Positions 1 to 9,797 are shown, numbered from the stretch's first letter. The stretch is 64,000 bases of DNA from Primorskyibacter aestuariivivens (GCF_028023675.1 NZ_JAQIOZ010000014.1:1-64000), one strand, 5' to 3'. The notes: generated by a model not told the origin, from the sequence alone. Numbers and translations are program-made.

Positions 1-164
<164 letters not shown>

Positions 165-209
165 TCACATCGCGCGCGAGATATTGTGTTTCCGACCGGA
201 AATCAAGGC

Positions 210-809
210 TCAGTTGGAGGTTACGACCTTCTTGATCTTCATGTTTTCTTCATCGGCCTTGATCACCTCTGCCTCGGGCGAGAACCAGTTGCGTTCCTTG
301 ACCTGACGCGAGAGCCAGAGCTCAAGCTGCTTGGCGGCATTGATGGCGAGATTCTCCATCTGCTCTTCCTTGGTCTGGGTCAGACCCGATCCTGCGATGG
401 TCTCGGCGGAAAAGGATTCCATCACCGTGATTTCCATCGGCTCTTCGTTCAGCTTGATGCCCTTTTCGTCGTCCCAGACAGTCACACGGTAAATGAGCAC
501 GGATTTCGGTTGCAGCACCAGCGGCACGCCGACCTGGGCAAGCACATAACCCTCGACCGAAATGCCGAAATGGTAGAGCCGCTCACCTTCATAGCGGCGG
601 AAGCGATCCTCAAGCGCCTTGTCGACAGCGGCGGTCCATTCCTCCTTGGTGGCGTCGCGGGACAGGGGCCCTTTGACCAGATTCGGCGCAATGACCACGG
701 AATGCGCCAGCTTGAAGTCACCCAGCGGTTCCGGCGGCTGGTCCAGATCCCGGCCATTTGTGCAGGCCACAAGGGAAAGAACTGTCAGCAAAGCAAGCAA
801 GATGCGCAT
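210..809 (-). CDS. Putative lipoprotein (DUF6778-like)
   Basis: The protein is 199 aa. A short hydrophobic N-terminus ends in a lipobox, LVAC, with the lipidated cysteine at residue 16, so the mature protein should be anchored to a membrane facing the periplasm. The remainder is a mixed alpha/beta sequence with no catalytic motif I recognise. It resembles the conserved Rhodobacteraceae lipoprotein family that I recall as DUF6778, but that name is from memory. It lies upstream of tuf on the same strand with no obvious operon partner. The function is unknown. Confidence 0.75.
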   Translation of the reverse strand: MRILLALLTVLSLVACTNGRDLDQPPEPLGDFKLAHSVVIAPNLVKGPLSRDATKEEWTAAVDKALEDRFRRYEGERLYHFGISVEGYVLAQVGVPLVLQPKSVLIYRVTVWDDEKGIKLNEEPMEITVMESFSAETIAGSGLTQTKEEQMENLAINAAKQLELWLSRQVKERNWFSPEAEVIKADEENMKIKKVVTSN

Positions 810-926
810 GGCAAGGGTCCGGTCTCAAGGTCAATCACAGGAGCTTTACCTAGCCCAGTCGGTCATGCGGCGCAATTGCCTCGAGCTCAGGGCTGCTTAT
901 ATCATGGTAGAAGAAGGAGCACAGAC

Positions 927-2294
927 ATGCCCGACACAGCGCTTCCGGCCGATCTTCCGGTGCATACGCCCTTGGTCAACACGCCCATGGGCCTGCTTGA
1001 AAGCCTGCGTGCGGCGCGGCGTAACCTGTTATCCATCATCCCGGAGATAGCCACGCGGCAACCCATGGTGTCGGGCAAGACCGGCACGCGCTGGCACATG
1101 GTGATGGACCCCGAAGCGATCCGCACCATGTTGCTGGACCGGGTGGACGATTATCCCAAATCGCTGGTGACCAAGAACCTGCTGCGCCCGGCGATCGGCG
1201 ATTCGCTGTTCATTGCCGAAGGCGCGCATTGGCGCTGGCAGCGCCGGGCCGCCGCACCGGTGTTTTCGCATCGCAATGTCATGAACCTTGCCCCGATCAT
1301 GAGCGCGGCGGCGGAGCGCAGTGCAGAGCGGATTGCACGCGCCGGCAGACAGGCGGTGAACCTTCATGAGGACATGGTGGCCACGACCTTTGACGTCATA
1401 TCGGATGTGACTTTTTCCGGTGACGGGGCGTTTGACCGCGAAGGGGTGCATCGCGCCATCGACAATTATATCGACGCCGCGGGCAAGGTATCCCTGTTCG
1501 ATCTTCTGGGGTTTCCCGATTGGGTGCCGCGTCCGGGGCGGCTGGTATCGGGCAAGGCAGTGCGCGAGATGAAAACCGTCGCTGACAGCGCCATCGAAGC
1601 CCGCGCCGCGCGCGAGCGGGAGGGCGCGGTGCCGGACCTGCTCGATCTGTTGCTGGCAGGTGAGGACCCCGAGACGAAGCGTAAGATGAATGTCTCGGAG
1701 CTGCGCGACAATCTCCTGACCTTTATCGTGGCGGGCCATGAGACAACGGCGCTGGCGCTGAGTTGGGCGCTGTATCTATGCGCTTTTGATATGGATGTGC
1801 AGGAACGTGCGCGCGACGAATTGCGCGAGGTCTGCAAAGACGTGACGGTGCGGGGCGAGGATGTGGCAAACCTGCCCTTTATCCGGCAGGTCGTGGAAGA
1901 GGCGATGCGGCTTTATCCGCCGGCGGGCATCATATCGCGTACAGCACAGGCTCCCGATACGCTTTGCGGTCGCGAGATCCGCAAGGGCGATACGGTAATG
2001 GTGCCGATTTATGCGCTGCATCGCAATCATCTGCTCTGGGACGACCCGGACGCGTTCCGGCCCGAACGCTTTGCCGACCGAAAATCGGTGCAACGCTACG
2101 CTTACCTACCCTTTGGTGACGGGCCGCGCATTTGTATCGGTGCGAGCTTTGCCATTCAGGAGGCGGTGATCATCCTCGGAACGCTGCTGTCCCGGTTCCG
2201 CTTTACGCGGATCGAAGGGCGCGATCCGGAGCCTGTCATGATCATCACCCTGCGCCCCGAAGGCGGGGTCTGGCTGCAAGCGGAACCAGTGTAG
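927..2294 (+). CDS. Cytochrome P450
   Basis: The protein is 455 aa, a normal length for a soluble bacterial P450. The I-helix oxygen-activation motif AGHETT is near residue 269. The ExxR pair (EAMR) is near 326. The heme loop FGDGPRICIG is near 396, with the iron-ligating Cys403. The ATG at 927 follows an AGAAGGAG-type ribosome site. The open frame continues upstream, but that extension runs antisense through the lipoprotein gene and is rejected. No ferredoxin or ferredoxin reductase gene is adjacent, so the redox partner must be elsewhere. The substrate cannot be told from sequence. Confidence 0.93.
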   Translation: MPDTALPADLPVHTPLVNTPMGLLESLRAARRNLLSIIPEIATRQPMVSGKTGTRWHMVMDPEAIRTMLLDRVDDYPKSLVTKNLLRPAIGDSLFIAEGAHWRWQRRAAAPVFSHRNVMNLAPIMSAAAERSAERIARAGRQAVNLHEDMVATTFDVISDVTFSGDGAFDREGVHRAIDNYIDAAGKVSLFDLLGFPDWVPRPGRLVSGKAVREMKTVADSAIEARAAREREGAVPDLLDLLLAGEDPETKRKMNVSELRDNLLTFIVAGHETTALALSWALYLCAFDMDVQERARDELREVCKDVTVRGEDVANLPFIRQVVEEAMRLYPPAGIISRTAQAPDTLCGREIRKGDTVMVPIYALHRNHLLWDDPDAFRPERFADRKSVQRYAYLPFGDGPRICIGASFAIQEAVIILGTLLSRFRFTRIEGRDPEPVMIITLRPEGGVWLQAEPV

Positions 2295-2327
2295 CGCGGT
2301 CGGTTTTTCGACGAAAATCGAACCGGC

Positions 2328-3449
2328 TCAATCGCACATGCTCTGCAGTGCCGCCCATTCCTCATCGCTGAGGACAGCGCGCGGTGTGAACCCGTCTGGC
2401 AGGGCGATATCAGCGGACAAGATGCGCTCGGACAAGGCCGGGTGCGATGCGAAATGCTCCAGTATCCCATCACGCTCACCATATCGATCTTTGAGCCGTT
2501 GAAAGAACACGCCCATCGCCGACGGGTCGATTTCCGCACGGATCAACAAGGATTGGCCAAACGCGTCCGCCGCGGCCTCGGCGTCGCGGGAATAGCTGGC
2601 CTGGATCAATTGTTCGGTCAGGAACAACACGGCAGCCCCGCCAGCGAAATCGCCCAGCAACAGCCCCAGCACGCCGATCGACCCGGCCGAGCGCAGCGCA
2701 TGGCGCGTTGGATCGCGGCTGATCACATGGCCGATCTCATGCGCAAAGACCGCCGCCACTTCCTCGGGCGTGTCCGCAGCCTTGATCAAGCCGCTGAAAA
2801 ACACCACATAACCGCCCGGCAGGGCAAAGGCGTTGAGCATCCTGTGATCCAGCACATGCACGGTCAGTGGCGTTTGCGCAGGTAGGGCCTCGGTCAGTCG
2901 CGCCTGCATCTTGTCCAAAGCGGCCACGCCTTCGGGATCGGAACACAGCGGCACCGGCGTGCCCATCCCGCTGTCATCCAGCGCCTGCCGGATTTGATCG
3001 AGCGTGGTCTCTCCAAGCGCACGTTCGCCTTCCGGCGGGATGTAATCGGCCAGTTGGTCGGCCATCGTGGGCACCAGAACCGTGATGATCAGCGCCACCG
3101 ACGCAATCGCCGCGACCGCCCAGCCCAACAGCCGTCCGCGTTTCGCGGTTGGCGCGCGCCGATAGGCGTTGGGCAGGCGGGCGAGAATGCGGGTATCGGT
3201 CAGAACCAAACGGGCAACCGCCTCGTCGCGCAGCCGCAGCACAAGCTGATCGCGGCCTGCCAGATCGGGCAGAACGCGAATGTCGCTCAGCGGCCAGCGC
3301 CTTGTCGCGTCGGCATCGGTCATCACAAGGGCTGCGGCCTCCTCGTCCATCGAGACAGCCGTCTTTTGTCCGACAGCGGTGTCGCCATCGAAATACAGAC
3401 CGGTTGCAAGAAACGGATCGGGTCGGGGGCCGACATGGATAACTGTCAT
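2328..3449 (-). CDS. M48 family metallopeptidase, membrane-anchored
   Basis: The protein is 373 aa. The first 100 or so residues form a small beta-rich domain. One transmembrane helix (AVAAIASVALIITVLV) follows, and then a periplasmic M48 peptidase domain. The zinc site is HEIGH in FAHEIGHVISRD, with a downstream glutamate in SRDAEAAADAFG as the likely third ligand. M48 enzymes of this type (BepA/Oma1-like) degrade misfolded envelope proteins. Its start overlaps the stop of the upstream DUF898 gene by 4 bases, so the two are translationally coupled. It is convergent with the P450 gene. Confidence 0.9.
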   Translation of the reverse strand: MTVIHVGPRPDPFLATGLYFDGDTAVGQKTAVSMDEEAAALVMTDADATRRWPLSDIRVLPDLAGRDQLVLRLRDEAVARLVLTDTRILARLPNAYRRAPTAKRGRLLGWAVAAIASVALIITVLVPTMADQLADYIPPEGERALGETTLDQIRQALDDSGMGTPVPLCSDPEGVAALDKMQARLTEALPAQTPLTVHVLDHRMLNAFALPGGYVVFFSGLIKAADTPEEVAAVFAHEIGHVISRDPTRHALRSAGSIGVLGLLLGDFAGGAAVLFLTEQLIQASYSRDAEAAADAFGQSLLIRAEIDPSAMGVFFQRLKDRYGERDGILEHFASHPALSERILSADIALPDGFTPRAVLSDEEWAALQSMCD

Positions 3450-4765
3450 ATCGAGGCCCCCACATCCAGCGCTTCGGCAAAACCTTCGGCCTCTTCAAAC
3501 TCATCCCGTGCGCGTTGCGATATCGCGGTCAGGTTTTCGGGATTGGTGATCTGGAGGTGCCGGGCATAGTGGCGCCAGACCGGCATGGTGACCCAGACAT
3601 GGGTGAAGCTTGACCAGAGCAGGAAGATCGCGAAATAGAGCCCGATCCCGATGGCAATCAAAAGCAGTTGCGGCAGATCGGACAAGGACCGCCCCAGATT
3701 GCCCAGATCACCCATCACATCGGTTTGCGCGAATTGCACGATGGCCACGCCAAGGGAAAGCACGCTGACGGGCAGCGCAAGCACCACCGCAGTGGCGGCA
3801 TATCCAAAGGCGGCGATGCCAAAGATCCGTGGCGCGCTTGGGGTCGCGATCAAACCGACACCGCCAGCCCGTTTGTGATTGGCAAGGATGGCGCGGCTTG
3901 TGACCCGGTAATGCGTGATCCCGTAGACCGCGATCACCCCGGCCATGGCAAACAGCACGACAGCCGTTCCGGGGTGCTCGGCCAGATCGGCCCAAACCCC
4001 GCAGGCTGCAAAAGCTGCCGCAATCCAAAGCGGCTTTGTCGCCACGTAGAGCATGGTCCAGCGCCCGCCCTGCTCCAGCCTTGCATCGCCATACCACGTG
4101 CGGTCTGTGCGGTACTTCTCCAGCCAGAAGGTCATGTGCGGCCACAGGATGCCGGCGCTCAGGAGCGTGATCGCCCAATGCACCATGGCCCGCCACGTGT
4201 AGCCCCAGGCACCCGGGGCCAGCCCGAACCGCACCCCGCGCCAGCGCGTGCGCGCCAGAACGTAGCGCCGTGCGCGGTAGGTGGCATAAAACCAGAGCGG
4301 GATCACGCCAAGGAAGCTGATCAGGTAGGCGGTGAAATTCTGCTGAAACAGCGAAAAGCTGGCAAACATCAGAAGCAGGTTCACCACCCCGATGTAAAAG
4401 GCGAGGATCACCACCGCGATCAGGAAGCCCAGCAGCTTTTCGAACGGGTCGCCGACATATTCCAGCGGTGTCCCGCCGGGCCGCGTGGCCGACCAGAACC
4501 AGCGGCGCAGGCGCGTTTTCATCCAGAACCGGTAAATGCCAAGCGTCAGTACGGTGAACACACCGGTCCTGAGCGCCAGCCAGAACAGCGGCCAGCGGGT
4601 GCCGACGAACTCGGTTTGAAGTTTTCCGGGCTGTTCGGCCCCTGCGTAGGACCCGGTCGGGGGCCAATCGGAATTGGCGGATTGCGGCGCGTGGTTGCCC
4701 ACTTCGCTTGGCTGATGATCAACAGATCCGGGAGACGCCCTGTCCCAGGCTGACAACTTTGTCAT
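3446..4765 (-). CDS. DUF898 (YjgN-like) multi-pass membrane protein
   Basis: The protein is 439 aa from the ATG at 4765, which sits behind a GGGAGCGGGGATCA ribosome site. A TTG 11 codons upstream is less likely. At least eight hydrophobic segments are visible. The early FVGTRWPLFWLALRT and YRFWMKTRLRRWFW segments are typical of DUF898/YjgN proteins. The biochemical role of this family is unknown. Coupling by a 4-base overlap to the M48 peptidase suggests a joint envelope function, and this pairing is common in related genomes. The assignment rests on pattern recall. Confidence 0.85.
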   Translation of the reverse strand: MTKLSAWDRASPGSVDHQPSEVGNHAPQSANSDWPPTGSYAGAEQPGKLQTEFVGTRWPLFWLALRTGVFTVLTLGIYRFWMKTRLRRWFWSATRPGGTPLEYVGDPFEKLLGFLIAVVILAFYIGVVNLLLMFASFSLFQQNFTAYLISFLGVIPLWFYATYRARRYVLARTRWRGVRFGLAPGAWGYTWRAMVHWAITLLSAGILWPHMTFWLEKYRTDRTWYGDARLEQGGRWTMLYVATKPLWIAAAFAACGVWADLAEHPGTAVVLFAMAGVIAVYGITHYRVTSRAILANHKRAGGVGLIATPSAPRIFGIAAFGYAATAVVLALPVSVLSLGVAIVQFAQTDVMGDLGNLGRSLSDLPQLLLIAIGIGLYFAIFLLWSSFTHVWVTMPVWRHYARHLQITNPENLTAISQRARDEFEEAEGFAEALDVGASI

Positions 4766-4853
4766 TGATCCCCGCTCCCGTCTTGTCTTGGTCCACAAAA
4801 GGAAAACGCGATGCGGCGGTTGTCAATGACTGCGCGGCCAAAAGAGCCGGGAC

Positions 4854-7160
4854 TCAGGTAAAGCGATTGTCCCTTGGGAAGCCGCGCGGCGCCATGCGCC
4901 CTGTGCCCGCGCGTTTGCCCTGCCACTCCGCGAGGTTCGTTTCCGTCCGTGTCCGCCCCGCCGGATCAAGCCAGGACAACCCGTCTTCAAGCGTGAATGT
5001 CGTGGCATCCGACAATCCGCCATCCTTGTATTTCTGCAGACGCACGCCCTTGCCCCGGCCCATTTCCGGCAATTCATCAAGTGCGAAGACCAGCACTTTG
5101 CGGTTCTCGCCAACCACGGCCACCGCGTTCCCGGTGACTGGTTTGCAGATCTTGGCACGGGTATCGCCGCGCACGTTCAAGACCTGTTTACCGCTGCGCG
5201 TCTGCGCCAGCACATCCTGTTCGGGGACGATGAACCCATCCCCGGCCGAAGACGCGACCAGAAGCTTGCGGTCGGGCTTGTGGATAAACAGGTCTACGAT
5301 CTCGGCCTCGTTGGGCAGGTCCACCATCAGGCGCAGCGGTTCCCCCATGCCGCGCCCGCCGGGCAGGTTGGCGGCGGAGAGAGTGTAAAACCGTCCGTTC
5401 GTGCCGAACACCAGTAGCCGGTCGGTGGTTTCGGCATGGAAGATAAAGCGCGGGCCGTCTCCGTCCTTGAACTTCAATTCACGAGTCAGGTCGATATGGC
5501 CGGTCATGGCGCGGATCCAGCCCATCTGCGAACAGACCACGGTGATCGGCTCACGGTCGATCATCGCCTCGATCGGCACCTCTTCGATCTCGCCCGCCTC
5601 GGCAAAAGCAGTGCGTCGCGCGCCAAATTCATAGTCCTTGCCAAAGGTTTTCTTGGCTTCGCGCAGTTGCTCGGAAATCCGGCCCCATTGCAGGTCGTCG
5701 CTTTCCAGCAGGTCCTCAAGCCCCGCGCGCTCTTCCATCAACTCGTCGCGTTCCTTGAGCAGCGCCATTTCCTCAAGCCGCCGCAGGGCGCGCAGCCGCA
5801 TGTTCAGCACCGCTTCGGCCTGCACTTCGCTCAGCCCATCCTCGCCGCCGGGCGCGGGCGAGACATAGTCGTTCTCATCCGTGGCGCGCACGAAATCGCG
5901 GCCCCAATCCTCGCGCATCAGCGCGGCCTTGGGTTCGTCATCATAGCGGATGATGTCGATGACCCGGTCGAGATTGAGAAAGGCAATGATGAAGCCTTCG
6001 AGCACCTCAAGCCGGTGGTCGATCTTTTCCATGCGGTGGATGGAGCGGCGTTGCAAAACCTCCCGGCGGAAATCGAGGAAGGCGTGCAGCACCTCTTTCA
6101 TCGAGCAGACCTTGGGCGTGACCCCGTCGATCAGTACGTTCATATTGAGGCTGAACCGCACTTCCAGATCGGAATTGCGATAGAGCATGCCCATCAACAC
6201 ATCAGGCGCGACATTCTTGGAGCGCGGCTCAAGCACGATACGGATGTCATCGGCGCTTTCATCGCGGATATCGCCCAGGATCGGCACTTTCTTGGTCTGG
6301 ATCAGTTCCGCGATCTTTTCGATCAGCTTGGATTTCTGCACCTGATAGGGAATTTCAGTGACGATGATCTGCCATTGGCCGCGCCCCAGTTCCTCGACCT
6401 CGTAGCGGCAGCGCAGGCGGAAAGAGCCGCGCCCGGTGCGATAGGCCTCGGCGATGTTTTCGCGCGGCTCGACAATCACGCCGCCGGTGGGGAAATCCGG
6501 GCCGGGCACATAGTTGAGCAGCGTCTCGTCGCGCGCATCCGGGGTCTTGATCAGATGCAGGCAGGCGTCGATGAGTTCGGGGATATTGTGCGGCGGAATA
6601 TTCGTCGCCATGCCCACGGCGATGCCGCTGGCCCCATTGGCCAGAAGGTTCGGAAACTCGGCGGGCAGCACCGCAGGTTCGGTCAGCCGCCCATCGTAAT
6701 TGTCGCGGAAATCGACAGCGTTTTCGTCCAGACCGTTCAGCATCGCCTCGGCAACGAATGTCATGCGCGCCTCGGTATAGCGGCTGGCGGCGGGGTTATC
6801 GCCGTCGATATTGCCGAAATTGCCCTGACCATCGACCAGCGGGTAACGCACGGCGAAATCCTGCGCCAGCCGCGCCATCGCGTCATAGATCGCGGCGTCA
6901 CCATGAGGGTGGAAATCGCCCATCGTGTCGCCCGAGATCTTTGCCGATTTCAGGAACTTGCCATTTGAGGCCAGCCGCAGCCGGTGCATTGCATACAAGA
7001 TGCGACGATGCACAGGCTTCAGCCCGTCGCGCGCATCCGGAAGAGCGCGGTGCATGATCGTACTGAGCGCATAGGTCAGGTAGCGGTCGCCCAGCGCGCG
7101 GCGGAGCGGTTCTGACAGGTCATGCTGCCCGATATTGTTGTCGTCGGTCGTGTCGGTCAT
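4854..7160 (-). CDS. parC: DNA topoisomerase IV subunit A
   Basis: The protein is 768 aa from the ATG at 7160. The type IIA topoisomerase A subunit cuts and religates DNA during chromosome decatenation, together with ParE. The active-site tyrosine is Tyr128 in AASRYTEARM. The quinolone-determining segment HPHGDAAIYDAM is at about 84-95. The C-terminal beta-pinwheel repeats include GRGKGVRLQKYKDGG. A longer frame beginning at 7292 adds 44 residues with no homology character, and MTDTTDDN is the natural N-terminus. Alanine sits where E. coli ParC has Ser80. The gene is monocistronic, with 169 bases of nondescript DNA upstream. Confidence 0.96.
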   Translation of the reverse strand: MTDTTDDNNIGQHDLSEPLRRALGDRYLTYALSTIMHRALPDARDGLKPVHRRILYAMHRLRLASNGKFLKSAKISGDTMGDFHPHGDAAIYDAMARLAQDFAVRYPLVDGQGNFGNIDGDNPAASRYTEARMTFVAEAMLNGLDENAVDFRDNYDGRLTEPAVLPAEFPNLLANGASGIAVGMATNIPPHNIPELIDACLHLIKTPDARDETLLNYVPGPDFPTGGVIVEPRENIAEAYRTGRGSFRLRCRYEVEELGRGQWQIIVTEIPYQVQKSKLIEKIAELIQTKKVPILGDIRDESADDIRIVLEPRSKNVAPDVLMGMLYRNSDLEVRFSLNMNVLIDGVTPKVCSMKEVLHAFLDFRREVLQRRSIHRMEKIDHRLEVLEGFIIAFLNLDRVIDIIRYDDEPKAALMREDWGRDFVRATDENDYVSPAPGGEDGLSEVQAEAVLNMRLRALRRLEEMALLKERDELMEERAGLEDLLESDDLQWGRISEQLREAKKTFGKDYEFGARRTAFAEAGEIEEVPIEAMIDREPITVVCSQMGWIRAMTGHIDLTRELKFKDGDGPRFIFHAETTDRLLVFGTNGRFYTLSAANLPGGRGMGEPLRLMVDLPNEAEIVDLFIHKPDRKLLVASSAGDGFIVPEQDVLAQTRSGKQVLNVRGDTRAKICKPVTGNAVAVVGENRKVLVFALDELPEMGRGKGVRLQKYKDGGLSDATTFTLEDGLSWLDPAGRTRTETNLAEWQGKRAGTGRMAPRGFPRDNRFT

Positions 7161-7329
7161 GCATGTTGTGTAGCGCTGGCTTTGAGCCCCGTAAAGCGCA
7201 GGAATGCCATCACAGGGGCGCCGGGGGAAATTCTTTGCCTCTTTACCCTTAGCGTTACATGCCGAATCGGGTATCCATACACCACTGCGCAATGTTGCTG
7301 CTGTGTGCTGTTAAAGATTTGGGGGGTTC

Positions 7330-7941
7330 ATGAAACAGTATGTTCTGCTGACCTTTGGCTTTTTGGGTTTCGCCTTTTACGAGTTGTCCGGCGGGGCCGA
7401 CTATGAACCGCGCCTGGAGTTTGCAAGCGGTGGCGCATTAAGCGCGGCCCCCGACGTTGAGGTGACGCGCTTGGCGCTTGCGGATACTGCGACCCTCGCT
7501 GAAAAACCCGCGTCCGATGATATCAATCACCAGCTGGAACAAGCCGTGCTCGAGGCGCTTTTGTCCACAAAGTCAGCAATGGTGACGGCATACGAACCGG
7601 TTGCGACAACCAGTTTGCATCGGGTCAAGGTGACATTGCCGGTCGCACCCCAATCTGCGGCAGCACAAACCGTTGCAGCGGTGACCCCCGAACCGGAGCC
7701 GACCCCGGAGCCCACCGCCGAACCGGAGCAGAGCGCGCGTATCGACCTGCGTTCGGTGGCGCGGGACCGGGTCAACCTGCGGTCCGGACCGGGTACCGAA
7801 TTTGATGTGATGGGCCGTCTTACGCGCGGAACAACGGTGATGGTGCTGGAAGAGCCCGGCGACGGTTGGGTCATGTTGCAAATCGTGCCCGGCGGTAAAA
7901 TCGGCTGGACCGCGGATTGGCTTCTGTCCAAGGACGGTTAA
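7330..7941 (+). CDS. Secreted SH3b-domain protein
   Basis: The protein is 203 aa. A hydrophobic N-terminus (YVLLTFGFLGFAFYEL) serves as a signal or anchor. A low-complexity linker rich in Pro and Glu (repeated PEPEPT-like units around residues 118-135) follows. A C-terminal bacterial SH3 domain (about 138-200) contains the diagnostic VNLRSGPGTEFDVMG and a terminal GWTADWLLS. Bacterial SH3 domains usually bind peptidoglycan or envelope partners. No enzymatic domain is attached. It is divergent from parC and has no operon partner. Confidence 0.85.
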   Translation: MKQYVLLTFGFLGFAFYELSGGADYEPRLEFASGGALSAAPDVEVTRLALADTATLAEKPASDDINHQLEQAVLEALLSTKSAMVTAYEPVATTSLHRVKVTLPVAPQSAAAQTVAAVTPEPEPTPEPTAEPEQSARIDLRSVARDRVNLRSGPGTEFDVMGRLTRGTTVMVLEEPGDGWVMLQIVPGGKIGWTADWLLSKDG

Positions 7942-8099
7942 AGCACTTTCAAGTTCGAATAAGGTTGCTGCGCTGCCTGCCGGCTTGGGTCCAACGCGAA
8001 TACGCCCGCTTGCGATGCAGTAATCCCGGAACGTGCTCCAATCACCTTGCACTTCTCAACCGCAGGCGGCACACCCGCCGCAAATGAGGAGTGTGAAGC

Positions 8100-8927
8100 G
8101 TGCGCAAATCCATCTTGATCACGGGATGTTCGTCCGGAATTGGCCGGGATGCCGCCGAAGGGTTGAACAGGCGCGGTTGGCGCGTGTTTGCTTCGTGCCG
8201 CAAGGAACGCGACTGCGCCGCGCTGCGTGACGCCGGATTTGAAAGTCCACTTATTGATTATGCCGACCCCGAGAGCATTCGCACAGGGCTGGCCGAGGTG
8301 CTGGAGGCCACAGGCGGGACGCTGGATGCGCTGTTCAACAACGGGGCCTATGCCCTGCCGGGCGCGGTCGAGGACCTGCCGCGCGAAGGATTGGCCGAGC
8401 TGTTTGAAACCAATGTTTTCGGCGTTCATGACCTCACACGACTGGTCATCCCGGTGATGCGTGGGCAGGGGCATGGCCGGATCGTCAATTGCTCCTCGGT
8501 TCTGGGGCTGGTGCCCGCGCCCTGGCGTGGGGCTTATGTGGCGTCGAAATACGCCATGGAGGGGCTGACCGACACGCTGCGGTTGGAGATGCGCGACACG
8601 CCCATTAAGGTGATCCTGATCGAACCGGGGCCGGTGACGTCCAAGATCCGCGTCAACTCGATCCCGCATTTCGAGCGGTGGATTGACTGGCGCGGCTCAG
8701 CCCGGGCAGAGCAATACGAGACGCGCCTGCTCAAGCGACTCTATGACAAGCGCGGCCCGGACCGGTTTGAACTTCTCCCCGAGGCGGTCACCGAAAAGCT
8801 CTGGCGCGCGCTTGAAGACCCCAGCCCGCGCGCCCGGTATTTCGTCACAACGCCGACCTATGTGTTCGGGACGCTGCGGCACATCGTGCCGACATCCTGG
8901 ATGGACTGGATCCTGGCCAAAGGCTGA
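8100..8927 (+). CDS. Short-chain dehydrogenase/reductase (SDR)
   Basis: The protein is 275 aa, starting at a GTG behind GAGGAGTGTGAAGC. It is a classical SDR: the nucleotide-binding TGCSSGIG is at residues 7-14, NNGAY at about 80 (NNAG-like), the catalytic Ser is in NCSSVLG, and YVASKYA carries Tyr and Lys. The sequence resembles the 17-beta-hydroxysteroid/retinol-type SDRs found in bacteria, which use NAD(P)H. The substrate is unknown. It stands alone between the SH3 gene and the small twin-helix gene. The 158 bases before it hold no gene that I can see. Confidence 0.9.
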   Translation: MRKSILITGCSSGIGRDAAEGLNRRGWRVFASCRKERDCAALRDAGFESPLIDYADPESIRTGLAEVLEATGGTLDALFNNGAYALPGAVEDLPREGLAELFETNVFGVHDLTRLVIPVMRGQGHGRIVNCSSVLGLVPAPWRGAYVASKYAMEGLTDTLRLEMRDTPIKVILIEPGPVTSKIRVNSIPHFERWIDWRGSARAEQYETRLLKRLYDKRGPDRFELLPEAVTEKLWRALEDPSPRARYFVTTPTYVFGTLRHIVPTSWMDWILAKG

Positions 8928-9013
8928 CCCTGTTCGTCCCCGCGTCGAAATGTTAGGTCGCAATTGCCGGAACGACCGCTAGATCACGGCAAAGGCTAAT
9001 CCACGGAGGCACC

Positions 9014-9217
9014 ATGGCCAATGATCCGCTTTTCATCCTGATCGCCGTCCTCATGGTCGGCGTTGTCGGTATCCTGCTGTTTGGCATCGGAAGCTTTGCC
9101 AAGGGCGGGGAGTTCAACAAGAAATACGCCAACAAGGCCATGCGCTGGCGGATCATCGCACAGTTCGCTGCTGTTGTGCTGATCCTGCTGTTTGTCTGGC
9201 TGCGCGGAGGGAACTGA
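9014..9217 (+). CDS. Twin-transmembrane-helix small protein (HIG1-like)
   Basis: The protein is 67 aa with two hydrophobic helices (about residues 5-26 and 46-62). They are joined by a charged loop holding GEFNKKYANKAMRWRI, the typical signature of the HIG1 domain found in mitochondria and alphaproteobacteria. HIG1 proteins associate with respiratory complexes, cytochrome oxidase in particular. It has a clear CACGGAGGCACC ribosome site before the ATG. It ends two bases before the adenosyltransferase start, so the two genes are co-transcribed. Confidence 0.85.
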   Translation: MANDPLFILIAVLMVGVVGILLFGIGSFAKGGEFNKKYANKAMRWRIIAQFAAVVLILLFVWLRGGN

Positions 9218-9218
9218 C

Positions 9219-9791
9219 GTGGTTGTCCTGAACAAGATCTACACCAGAACCGGCGACGCCGGGGAAACCGCGCTGGGCAATGGCACGCGCGTGGCCAAGC
9301 ATTCGACCCGGGTCGCGGCCTACGGCACATCCGACGAACTGAACGCGGCACTGGGCGTGGCGCGGTTGCATGCCTCTGGTGACATGGATGCCATGCTGGC
9401 CCGTATTCAGAACGATCTCTTCGATCTGGGGGCGGACATGTGTAGCCCGGACATCGAAAAAGATGCCGACGCGGAATACCCGCCTCTGCGCATCATCGAG
9501 GCCCAGGTCACTCGGCTGGAGGGCGAGATCGACGACATGAATGCGCGTCTGGAACCGTTGCGCAGTTTCATCCTGCCCGGTGGCTCTGCGCTGTCGGCGC
9601 ATCTGCATGTTTGCCGGACGGTGGCGCGGCGGGCCGAGCGGCTGGCCGTTGAACTGGCGACGATGGAAGTGATCAACCCTCAGGCGGTGAAATATCTCAA
9701 CCGACTGTCGGATTGGTTCTTTGTTGCCGGTCGAATTGCCAACAATGATGGCAAGGACGACGTGCTTTGGGTGCCCGGCGCGAACCGCTGA
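9219..9791 (+). CDS. Cob(I)alamin adenosyltransferase (PduO type)
   Basis: The protein is 190 aa from the GTG at 9219, with GGAGGGAACTGAC just upstream. The N-terminal IYTRTGDAGETALGNG is the ATP-binding signature of PduO-type ATP:corrinoid adenosyltransferases. A C-terminal RRAERLAVEL ... NRLSDWFFVAGR segment completes the family pattern. The enzyme transfers the adenosyl group of ATP to cob(I)alamin to make coenzyme B12. This fits the B12-dependent ribonucleotide reductase encoded at 23194-25470. It is coupled to the HIG1-like gene and convergent with a DUF4198 gene. Confidence 0.93.
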   Translation: MVVLNKIYTRTGDAGETALGNGTRVAKHSTRVAAYGTSDELNAALGVARLHASGDMDAMLARIQNDLFDLGADMCSPDIEKDADAEYPPLRIIEAQVTRLEGEIDDMNARLEPLRSFILPGGSALSAHLHVCRTVARRAERLAVELATMEVINPQAVKYLNRLSDWFFVAGRIANNDGKDDVLWVPGANR

Positions 9792-9797
9792 GACGGT

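Noticed and set aside
2295-2327. Terminator between the P450 and M48 genes
   Set aside because: The stretch has complementary TTTTCG and CGAAAA pieces, but the stem is broken or has too small a loop to support a call.
5436-6968. A 510-codon forward frame
   Set aside because: It is antisense to parC and is a codon-bias shadow.
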